DNA of 64,000 nucleotides from assembly GCA_028822845.1 (NCBI GenBank), contig JAPKCS010000003.1:16347-80346 (forward strand). The letters run 5' to 3'. The notes beneath the pieces were generated by a model that saw nothing but the letters and a program-made list of their open reading frames with translations, had not been told where the DNA came from and did no database searches. The DNA comes from Candidatus Poseidoniaceae archaeon. Its GTDB lineage: Archaea > Thermoplasmatota > Poseidoniia > Poseidoniales > Poseidoniaceae. Both the position numbers and the translations under genes were made by a program. Positions 33,648 to 45,600 of this stretch are shown in pieces (the first letter of the stretch is position 1; every line of letters starts with the position of its first letter).

Positions 33648-36600
33648 GGTCACGGCGACTTCGTCTTCATCGTCAGCACGGCGGCTGGAGAAGGCGAGGG
33701 CGCTCACAAAGAGACCAGTTAGGCTGACTACAACGATGCTAGGTGCAAACGATGGGACCGAGCTTGCTCCGATTGTACGGACGACGCTTGGGAGCGATTG
33801 TCCAGTAGCCTCGAAGTTGCTTGGTGGCTGGTTGGCATGGTTACAGACCGAACCGTTCTCAAGGGACGTCATCCGGTTGTTACACCAGTTGCTGTCCTCA
33901 AGCAGTGGTCGGCGCTCGGAGGTCTGAGTAGCGTTGCTACCGTACTGTCCAGGCTTGGACCAGTCAGCGCCCTGGATGCCGTTGTTGTTGGCACGGTGGG
34001 ATGCTGGGTCGTCAGTCTGGAAGCGATCCGAGGATGCTGCAGTCAAGTCACATGGGTTGTTCAAGCAAGTCACAACGTCCATTTCAACCCACACATTGGA
34101 GGTATCCTTGGTGATGTAAACCAGTTCGTCGAATTCAACGATTGTTCCGTAGGATGGAACGGTGTAGAACCGAGTTTGCTCGTCTTCTGTGTGTCCGTCC
34201 GAATGGAAGGTCACAGCAAGCATGTGATCGTAGGTGAACGGTCCTTCATCGCCACCAGCGCCGACCTTCACAGTGACTGGCACGTAGGTGCCGGTCATGA
34301 TGTTGGTAACGCCGTTGAAGCTGAATCCAGAGAGGCCGTCGAAGTAGTAGTCGGCGACTTGCTCACGAACGTTCTCGACACGGACACCGATTTCGATGTC
34401 GTCTTGGCCTTGTTGGTAGGCTGCGATTGGCATCAAAGTGGTGTCGTAGTTAGGCACGTAACTTGGGGCTGTGGCTGTGTCCTCGAGGACCAAACGGATC
34501 TTACAGAACTCGGATCCAGATGGACCGATTTGATGGATACCGTTGTCGTTGAGGTAGTCAATTTCCCAATCCTTAGCGTTGGTCGTTGCATCTGGAATCA
34601 GTGTGAACACGAGTTGGTCAACCACGATTGTTGTGGTGAAGTAGTTCGTGTATGTGCACTGGTCAGTAGGCGCAACAGTCCAAGTGAGGTCAGAGAGGTT
34701 GTGGTCAACATCTGTCATCACTGTGCTTAGGTCGTAGGTCAAGTTAGCGGACGACAAGTCGTCTTCCATCAAACTGATCTGCCATGGTGCAGCAGGGATG
34801 GACCCGTTAGCAGCTTCCATGACCGTACCGTTCTGTCGGTCCCAGGTAGGGATCACAGGTGCGTCGTTCACTGGAGCAACTGAGAAGTCAACATCGTAAG
34901 GTGTTGCTTCACTGTTTGCAGCAGCATTGTCAGCCAAAGTGAGGGTCACAGTACAGGTGCCACCGAGTTCGTTGTTGACGTTCTCTGTGATGACAAGTGT
35001 GTTGTTCTCGTTCACTTCGACACCGAATGCAATACAATCGGATGGAACGCTAGCGTCCCAATCGTAGGCTTGGCGAACGGGCGATTGCTCGTTTGCCATG
35101 TCACGGATGTAGGAGGAACTTGCGTTCGAAACGTTACCGAGGTACTTGCTGTGCACGCCAAATCCTTCAGCCAAGATGTTGGTGTAGATGTCATCTTGAG
35201 AGATGAGAGGCATACAGTCGGAATCGATGACGTTGCAGATCACTGGAGCGTCGTTGACGTTGGTAACCTCGAACGAGATGTTCTTGGTATCGGTCAATCC
35301 ATTGCTGTCAGTAACTGTGAACTCGTAGGACATGGTACCGAATTGGTCGTCCAGAGGAGTGATGGTCACTGAGTGTCCAGTCTGAGCCCAGTCAACAAGA
35401 ACATCGTCGAAAGCGACGATGTTTCCAGAGGTGGAGACCCATGCAAGTGTCGCTTCGACGTCTTGCACATCGTCAGCCAAGTCGGTCAGGCTGAAGGTGT
35501 AAGCACCAGAGTCTTCGTCCACAACAATGTCTGCTAGCGTTGTTTGAATCACTGGGCAGGCACGGGCCATGTCCAAGTTCAAGTTCACGTTGGTAGCAAG
35601 CGAAACATCCACTTGTGTTGCCCAATCGTAGGCACAGTCTGCTTCAGTCTTGATCATCACATCGTAGTTCTTAGCGAGACTTGGTGTGTTGCTGCCCTTG
35701 TAGGAGCGGTAAACAAGCACTTCATCTGCGATTGCACCAGTTGAGAGATCATCGTGCGTTAGCTCGACGGTCATGTATTCGGTGAACGATTGCAATGTGT
35801 TGCTGCTGTCGATGGTTTGTGTTGGGTGAACCGTCGATACATCTGCGGTGTTCTCACCTTGGACGATTGCCACGATGTCGATTTGGTCAGGTGTGCCACC
35901 CATTCGTGAGAATGGGATGGAAATCTCGGCTAAGTTGCCAGAGAAGTCAACATCCACTGCAGCGTTGCTGAGTGAACTTTGGCCCCAACCAAGGAAGCCG
36001 TAGCTGTACAAGCCGTAGGAAGACTCACTGTCGGCCCAAAGCACGTAGTTGGCTTGGAACGGCAAAGTGTGAGTACCACCGAGGTTGTATCCGGTGCTGC
36101 TTCCTGCGCCATCGACGCTGAGATAGATGAGCACGTCACTGGTGGAGAGATCTTCACCGGTCAAACCGATGTAGAGGTCATCCCCTTCAATGTAGGTCAC
36201 CATCATGTCGTTGGTACCGTCACCGCTCATTACACCAGGCATAGCGTAGCCAGATGGATTGAGGGCGTTACCACCGTTCCAGTCAGCGTCCGATCCGTCA
36301 ATGTTCATGACTTCAGGTTGGAAGTTCGTGGACACGTAGGATGCACGGGTTCCGTCAGTCGACTGAATGAGCATGCTCACTTCATTGGAAGGAGCAGTGG
36401 TCAAGTGGGTCGAGGTCATCGAGAACAGGTTCGCTTCGTCAATGGTAGCAGACGAGTCAACAATCAACTTCGAGGCGTCAATCGTGTTACCGATCGATGT
36501 CACGTAGGCGTTCGTGCCAGCGTTGATTTGGTTTGTAGCAGCGGACCAGGTCATGTTTTCGACAGTTCCTTGCGATTCCACGACTTCAAGAGCAGTGATT

Positions 36601-39600
36601 GCATCAACCGTACCACCGTCCCAGCGGAACGGAGAGTTTTCGACATACATGCCAACAAGTCCAGAGGCGTTCATTGGGTAAACCCACACATCGTCGCTGT
36701 CGACGACATACAGACCGGTTCCAGTTGCGCCACCATCCACGTTAGCGGTGATTGCGCTCACGGTTGCGTCATCCACGTAGACACCGTAGGAATCTCCTGT
36801 GATGGAAGCGTCACCAGTGAGGTAGAGAGCACCGCTCGTCTTGGTCACACCAGTTTCGTATCCTGCCACAGTGGTTCCAGACAGAGTCAAGGAGTCACCA
36901 TTTGCATCATCAGCGTCGATTCCGTTGGTGAGGGAAGTCCCGTCACCTATGAGGGAAGATCCAACATCGACAACGTCACAGTTGCTGATCACCATAGCGG
37001 CGTCAGACAGAGTCACGATGTTCCGAGCGGAGTTAATTTGAACTCCAGAACAGTCTTCCATAACGATACCTACAGCGTTTGGTGAAACACGGCCAGCTGA
37101 CAATTCAATCGAATTGTCTGCAATAACTGGACCAGCGTAGCCACCTGCAGCACCGCCTTCAACCATGAAGACATCTGTACCACCGTCGCCGTAAGAATCG
37201 CTTAGGGCTAGGCTGTATGCTCCAGCAACACTGTAGCTCACCAATGGTGAGTAATCTGCGTTGCTGGCGAAATTGTTGTAGCTGTCTGTTGTTCCATCAG
37301 GCTTTGTGATAACGATGGATGCTTCGTATCCCCAAGAATCAGTAGCAACATTCACTGCCATGACCTTGCCAGTGGCAAGAGTCGCTGTGCAGCTAGCACT
37401 TGATCTGTAGGAGTACGAGCGGATCGTACATAGCGAGGTCGTAGGCGCTGGTGGGTTGGTCAACGAGTCAAGCACGATACCGCCGTCAGCATCGATCAAC
37501 GTATTGTTGTCGATTTCACCATAACCGCCATTGATATCGATTCCAGCGTGAGCTGAATCGCCGGCACCGTTGATGTTGTTGCCTGAGACCGTGAAGTCTT
37601 CAGCACTCACCAGGTAGATACCGTTGGTCAATGTGTTGATCGTGTTGTCAGAGATGACAAGACCATCGTGACCACCAGGGTATGCTGCAATTGCTCCATT
37701 GCTGGTGTCACCGGAATTGAAAGTGTTTCCAGTGATCAAAGCATTGTCAGCATCGCCGCTGCTGTAGAGCCAGACATCTGCAATTTCGCCACCATCGTTG
37801 AAGATGTTGTTCGAAATCGTGATGTTGTCTGCTCCAGTTACACCGTTGTGGTAACTGTAGTAGGCTGCACGTTCAAGCATGATACCAACACCGCAGTTGT
37901 TGAAGGTGTTACCAGAGATGATTCCGCCGTCGCCACCAGATACCTGCATGCAGATATCAGTGACTTGGATAGCGTTGTTCAACGAGGTATAACCCTTGTA
38001 GTGGGTGATGGTCGAGTTGGTAAGTGCTAGGGTTTCAACTTCCCAATTGTATTGGTTATTGTAATTGTATCCGTTCGCAATTTCAATCGTAGCGACGTTC
38101 GAGAAGATCGAATTGTTCGCAACGAATGTTGAGTACGAGTAGAAGTAATCACCGAATTGAATACCGTATGCTTCGTTGGTCGATGCATCAACGGCGATGC
38201 CATAAATGGCGGCGTCGTTCATGTAGATCTCAGACCCACCAGGGCTCTTGCTGTACCAGCGTTGGTTACCGTAGTAATCATAGACACCAGTTCCAAGCAA
38301 AGTCGTTCCGTTGAAGTTGTAATCCGTACCACCGTTAAGGTAGATGTAAGGAACGTCAACCATGACGACTTCGTTACCGAGGTCTTCCGCAATACCGCCG
38401 TAGTAACCGTATTCCTTCACAGTACCACCATCTCCGTCACTGAGCGTTCGGGAACCAGAGGTCGAGAACGATCCTTCACAAGGTGCAACAGTCTGATATG
38501 CCGTGCTGGCAGAGTACCAGCAGACACGGTGTGCGATCTTGGTTGTCAAAGCAACGGCTTCGGTGTTCCCTGCAGCATCGGTCAGCGTAGCGCCAACACT
38601 AGCGTATCGGAAATCAGCGACGTTGTTGGTGGCAGAAGTGTATGAATACGCAACTTCTGCGACGGTCATCACTTTGTAACCAGCGAGGGATGGAATGTCC
38701 TTGCCGTTCGCATCGACGGTCGCTGTCACGAAGGTCAGATCGTTTGCAACTCCGTTGGCGTCCGTAAGCCCTGCACCTGCTGCGCCGCCATCGGCGTCGA
38801 GGAGGGTTACAGTAGCGGCTGCGACAGCTACGCTGTCAGCCGTGAGGCTCACATCCAGAGTTCGCATCCGAGTGACAACACCAGATCCAGTAACATCGAC
38901 GGAGTCGACATCAATGGTTCCTTCGATAAAGTCAACCATGGCACTTCCAGTAAGAACGATATCCTTTACGTTCCCCATGGTCATGTCAGTTAAAGTAAAT
39001 TCGCCAGAACCAGCTGATTCGATACCGATCGCGTTGCTTGCGATCGACATGCCAGTCATCGTGACTGGATTATCGGTGTTTTGACCGTACTTGAATGCGG
39101 CTCCTGCGCTGTTGGTGACATCACCAGTGACATCTCCGTTGATGTCCTTAGTGTAGTAAACACCAGCAGAGGTTTGGCTGTCCAAATCAAGGTTAGCAAG
39201 TTCAACTGTACCGGATGCAGAACTACCGACGAGGACACCGTAGGTGCCGCCATCAACTTGCAATCCATCAATCGATGCAGCCGCTTGGCCCGTGATTTCG
39301 AGACCTGAGTCGACCGGGTTGGTCACTACGATGTTCTCGAGGACACCAGCAGCGTATCCGCCGCCGATTTCAATTCCGTTGTCCGCTCCAGTGATGGTTC
39401 CATCCTTGAAGAGAGGTGTACCTGATTCACGGACGTATTCTCCCAACTCTGCAGCGTTGTCGCTCGAACGAGCAACGAACTCCAGACGATCTTGGAAGTT
39501 GTCAGCACGGTTGTGCAGGACGTCAATGTACAGAGATACCTTGGAAATGTTGGTAGCCGAGATATCCACAGTAGGCATGGTCAAACGTGCTCCTTGGCCA

Positions 39601-42600
39601 GGACTCATGTAGTATGAGTAGGCGTAATCAAGGCAAACGTTGTACGAGGATGGGTATCCGCCACCATAGCCTTCAGGAGGCGTGAATGGTCCATTGGTTC
39701 CACCATGGTATGAGGTGTAGTAGTAACCCCAGTAGTGGTACGGGTACGCTGCGTAGGAACCGGTTGGGCTAACGCCGTCGATTCCTTCCCAGTCAAATCC
39801 AAACTCATCTGGTGCATAGTAGTAGCCTGGGTATCCAGGGTTCGACTGTGGGCCACCAGGCCAGTAGTTGTGCATGTAGTAGAAGTACCCCTCGAAGTTC
39901 GATCCGTATCCTGGACCGTACGAGTAACCATAGTAGTTACACGACCAACTTGGGACACCACCGGTTGCACCTGTAGCGTAGGTAGCGGTATCACCGGTAC
40001 CTGAAGCTGGATCAGCAGCACCGTATGGATAGTAACCGGTATCAGAGGATTGGGTGATGTTCCAAGCGTTTCCGCTGTCGTCTTCCAATTCAATGTTGTA
40101 GCGATCAGTGATCATGTAGTACTTGCTGGTAGCGTAGTTGTATGTTGGGTGAGCGTTTCCGCCACCGTAGATACTGTTCCAGCCAACTTGCAAGTAGTCA
40201 TCACCGATGTAGGTCGACAAGTCGATCTTGTAGGTCTTCCATCCAGTGTTTTCACCGCTGAGCAAAGTGCTGCGGTAAACAGTAGGAAGAGACATACCGC
40301 CGTAGATGTCAACACCAACGGTGTTGTCAGTAGCGGTGAATCCGTCAACTTGTGGAGCACCGTTGTAGGATTGGATACCCACAGCGGCGTTCTTCACGAT
40401 TACGTTTTCGATGCTACCACCGGATGCTTCGACCCAAAGAGCCGTTCCAGTTTGTCCAGTGTTGATGATGCTTGAATCTGCGATGTTCACAGTTCCGCCG
40501 TTCACCATGACAGTAGCCATATCAGCGTATGATGCAGTTGCACCAAACACTGTACCGCTGTTGCTCATGATGAAAGTAGCACCAGGTCCTACAAAGAGAG
40601 CGGCACCAGTCGTGGAGTCTTGAGCGACGTCACGAAGGGTTCCACCATCAAGATTGAGAGTTCCATCTTGGATGTCGATGTGGAGTCCATAGGTGCTCGA
40701 AATAGCCTTCACTGCGCCAACTTGACCGGTGTCAGGAGACACGGTCACCTTGAGCGAACCACCGTCACTGATTGTTAGGACAGGAGACGATGTAGCTGTG
40801 CTCTTCACCTTTAGAACGGATCCGAGAAGGACGATGTTGCATCCATCAAGCGTCAGGTCTGCAGCCAAGGTCATTGGCGTGCTGTCGAACACATATGCGT
40901 TCAGTGTTGGGTTGTATGTTGTTGCAAGGGTCGTGTTAGCTGCGATCCATGCACAGTCCATACCAGCTGCGTCGAATTCCACTGGAGCGGGTTCGAGGAG
41001 GAGGTCAATCGTGTCTCCAACGGTGTAGGTACCATCTGTAGGGTACCATGAATCCGTGTAGAGGGTTTCGTTTTGACCTGCTGCACCGAATGCTCGCAAG
41101 TTGTGGTCGTCGTATGCATTACCTGATTCATCAGATGTGATGACCCAGACAGTTGCTTCACCAGTAGCATCGGTGACGTGGGATCCAACTTCAAAGAGTT
41201 CGGAACCCGATCCATCAACGAGAGTAGCGGTGACGTAGTGACCTGATTTATAAATCACAGAAGCGACACCGTTGACCAAAGCATTACGGTAGGTGAAAGC
41301 GCTCGCAAGACCGCCGTACCAAACTTCCGAAGAGGAAGAGGCCGTAACCTTGCCATCAGCACCAGCATAAGGTGAGGTAGCTCCATCCACGAGAACCTGG
41401 ATGAGGCGAACATCAGAGTTGGTGTCTGCGTAAGCAAAGTCAGCAAGTCCAGTACCGGACGTTGTAACATCTGTCACACCGATGGTAACATCAGAGTAGC
41501 GTGCGTAAACCATTGGGGTCACGGTATCGCTGTGGCTGAAGTCTCCGTCTTCGAGTGTAACCGTGTTCGCTGCGATGGAACAGCCGTTGGAGCTGAGCGC
41601 ATCTGCAGTAACCGACAACATGTGGACATTCCAACCGCAACCGCTCACCGAAATGGTGGTGGCAACGAGGTTTTCCATAGAGACGAGCGTTGAAGTGATC
41701 GCGTTTCCAGTCATGGAGAAGGTCCCCATGGTCATGCTGTCAAAGGTACCAGGTTGAACGCGGGTCATGACGGTGTTACCAACGGTAACGTCATCGAAGA
41801 CTGCGTTGTCAGCGGATGGCCCGTTACCGGTGCTGGATGTGCCACCAGGGGTGATCATCATCATAGCGGTTCCGAAGTCCACTGTGTTCATCGAGATAGC
41901 GTCCATTGCTTCGATTGAAACCGTAGCATAGTCATCTGCGTCGAAGTTGAACAAAGTAACTTCACTGCCGCTGCCTGCTGCGGAACTGAATGCAGTTCCA
42001 GTAGCGATGGTGCCACCGCCAGGGAGAGAAGCGGTGGTTGTAGCGGTCACGTTGCTGACAGTCACGGATGCGAAGTCGACATCGATGAGGTTGACGTATG
42101 CGTTTTGCACGGTAGTGTTCTCAAGGAAGAGAGAACCACCAGTCGAACCAGCTACGTTGACGATTGCTCCACCTGCGGCTGAGCCGAGTGTGTTACAATC
42201 TTTCATGACACCTTCAGTTAGGGTAGCAACTGTGTCTGCTGCAAAGTCGAAACACGACGAGGAAGCCCCATCGACGTTGAAGTTGCTCATGGACACAACT
42301 GTGCCTAGCCCGCTTCCGTGAGTGAAAGCAGAACCGACATTGGTGAACGTCACATGATCCATCGTGAAGTTACCAACGTTCGAGTTGGTGCTCGGCGAGG
42401 AACCGTGGCGTGAACCAGCGGCAATTGCAGCGTCTGTTGTGTTCTTGAAGTCAACATAGTTGAAGACGTGTCGATCATCGGTGTCAGCGGCGCAAGCACC
42501 GGTGAAAGCCATTCCTTTCCATTCAATAGGGTTTAGTGGTGTTCCATCAAGACCCTCGAAGAGGATGTGGTCGGTGCTGTTACCGTTGAGCGTCATCTTG

Positions 42601-45600
42601 TCGCATGTTCCGTCAAAGGAGATTCCTTTGCCTTCTGCGACTTGAATAATAACACCTGGTTGGATCGTCAAATCAGCCGAAATGGTGAGGTAGTCGCCAC
42701 TTGGGTTGACTCGAATTGGGCTGTCGGTGATGTCCCAAGTCGTATCTTGAGTGATGTCCGAGGTGACGTCCGTACCCTTACCTTCGAAAGGCATGGTTCG
42801 GTAGTAAACACCACAATCCATGGAGGAGCTCTGGTAGCAATAGTATGTGCCGTAGTACGAGTAGTATGGTGCAATCGTACCTGCTCGAGCGAAGGAGCTC
42901 GCTGTGGTAGGCAACTGAGGCATGTTTCCATACCACGTGGTCATACTGCGAACCAATGCCGTGGAACCGGTGCTTACGAAGTGCATGTTTCCATGCCGTC
43001 CGAGGTTGATCCGGTCGTTAGCGTCGGTGTAGTTGTAGTCCGTACCAAAGTAGGTGAAGTTGAATCCTTCTGGCATAGCAATGTTATCAGCACACTTGTT
43101 GGCCCATGTGTTCCAGTAGTAGCTGGAGGAACAGTAGTAACCAGATGGGTTTCCACCGGATGAACCCATGATGTCAGATGCATCAGCGTTCACTAAGCCA
43201 GTGAGTCCACGGTCAAACGTCTCGTAGCCGCTACCGGTCGAACTGGTCGCAATTCGGTAGTTGGCTGGGTGAGGGTTTGTTCCGGTGATGTATTGCGTAC
43301 TGGTACGATGTCGGATGGTTTGTCCCATGGTTCGGGTTTGATCCATGAAACCTACGGTTGCGGCATCGTACGAGTTGGTACAAGCATCGTCGTACTTGAA
43401 TTCAATTTCGTTTGTCACGTCATAGAAGACAGCTTGGTAAGTACAGGTGTCCGTTGTGGAGTAACCCATATCTCGCCATTCGACGATAAACATCTTGTTT
43501 GGATCACCAACAGAGAAGGTCTCGGTCGTGGTTGTCTTTGTGTTGACAGCGACTGTTGAAACGTCTTGTGCCTTGAGGTAGTACTCAACAGAGTCGCCAC
43601 GTTCAAGATCTTCGACGTTAGCAGACCAGTCACATGATGACAAAACACATTGTGCACGTGTCGAGCCAGACTCTTGAGTCATGACAACAGCGGTCCAGGA
43701 ACCAGCGGAGCCGCCATCAGGCGTCACGCGGTAGTAGGCTGTTGGGCCGACACCAGCAGATGTGCTGACGTTGAGTCCTGCAGGTGGGTCGCCACCGTCA
43801 GAGAGGCTCGCTGTGATCGTTCGGTCCTTGCTGTGGGAATCAGCAAGAGCGGAATGGGTGAATACAGGTGCGAACGTATCAGGCGTTGGTGCGACGTTAC
43901 CGATCTTGTAGGTGACATCACCAGTAGAGGCGATGCGGCCGTAATAGCCCATACCGAGTGCAAACCCGCTCCACTTGTAAGAGGTGACACCGGAGTATGC
44001 ACCTGCATAGTAGTAAGCCGGAGAGCAAGCGTCTCGGGAACTGTAAGGGCTGCGGAAGAAGTGAGTGAAACCATTGCTGGTCACGCACAAACGGTTCGCA
44101 TTCGTTCCAGCGCCGCCAGTTTCGTTTCCGAAACCAAACTTACCAAACATACCACCGTAGTCAGAACCGAGGGTGATTTTGTAGGCGTTGGTGTAACCGT
44201 AGCTCGTACTGGAGTCAGCGGAAGTACCGCCAGACACTGCGCTGTCGATGGAGGTCGAGGAACCGATACCAACCATTGCAAAGGAATCGCTTACACTGTC
44301 GTAAAGGAACATTAGGTTCATTCCAGGTCCGTCAGCTGCAGAGATGGTAAGATAACCACCATCGTCCTTGTGCAGTAAATCAATGTTCGATCGGGTACCA
44401 CCGGTACCTTGGGAACCGGAAGATGCAGTGGTCGTGTGCTGCGCAACCCAGTTGCCGTAGAAGTAGTAGGATGACGAGTAGAAGCAAGAGCTGCTACCTG
44501 TTCCACAGGACGAAGTGTCGAATTCGAAGTAGAATTCATCGCTGCCGTCGAAGTGAGTCATCTGTCGGTCGAAGAATTGGGCTGCACTTGGCGAATAATA
44601 GTTCGCTGCGTGGACATCAGTTGTCAACACAGTGAGTTTCTTATCCTCGCCTGCATCTGTAACATCCTCTACAGCGAAGTAGTAGGGTGTTGGTGCAGTT
44701 TGAGAGCCTGTGAGCACTGGATCGTATCCAACGTTGGCACCGCCAGCGGTGTTGAGATCCTGGAACTTCCAGTAATACTGGACATAGTCACCTGCTGCGA
44801 TCGTTCCAGTTGCTGCCTTGAATTGGCATTCAGAGCTGGACGAGGCACATGTACCGATGCTTGTAGCAGTCACACTGGTGTAAGTTCCATTGTTGAGTGC
44901 ATAGTTAAGCGTTGGTGCGTTAGCAGTAGTGGTGTCAATTCCTGACATATCGGTAATGGTCGTGAAGAAGGTGCGAGCGCCTTCGACGTACGATGTTAGT
45001 CCCGAGTAAGGTACGAATCCAGACAATGGAGCGTCTGTGTCCGAGCCGCCAGAATAAACAACCTGAATCCAGGAGTTCGATGAACCACCGGAGTAAGTTC
45101 GCTCATAAACGTAGCCCGTAGCGGTCGTACGCTGTCCGATAGCGACTGTGTCTGAGTTTGTTTGAGCAGCCGTGATGTATCCTGAAGATGTACCTGAAGC
45201 ACATGTGGCTGCAGTGGTACAGAAGTTGGTTGTGTACATGCCACCGGAGTATGATCCGAGGGTGTGAGTACCTGCTGCGGCACTGTTCCAGATGGATCGA
45301 ATAATTCCACGCCCGTTCGCAGTGTTGTAAGCAGATCCAGTAATGATTTTGCTGGTCGGCATAGCGCCAGAGCACGTAGCAGTCGGAATGGTATGGGTGT
45401 ACGAAGACATGGAAGCTGTTCCACAGTCTTCCAGGACCGCCGCAGTGATCACCTTGCTGTTAGAGCCACTTTTGTAGCTGTAAGTCTGCTTGTGACTGAT
45501 GGAATCAACCGTTGCGCCAGTTGGAAGTGCATTGGAAGAACTGAATGTATATCGTTGCCAAGACATGTAACGCATCGATCCGTAATAACTGTAAGTATAA

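Noticed and set aside
35979..37085. A 368-codon plus-strand open frame inside the 4518-aa gene, and many similar ones there
   Set aside because: They are antisense shadows of the highly biased, low-stop-codon composition of the giant gene. They carry no start signals, membrane segments or motifs, and the minus-strand frame is clearly coding.
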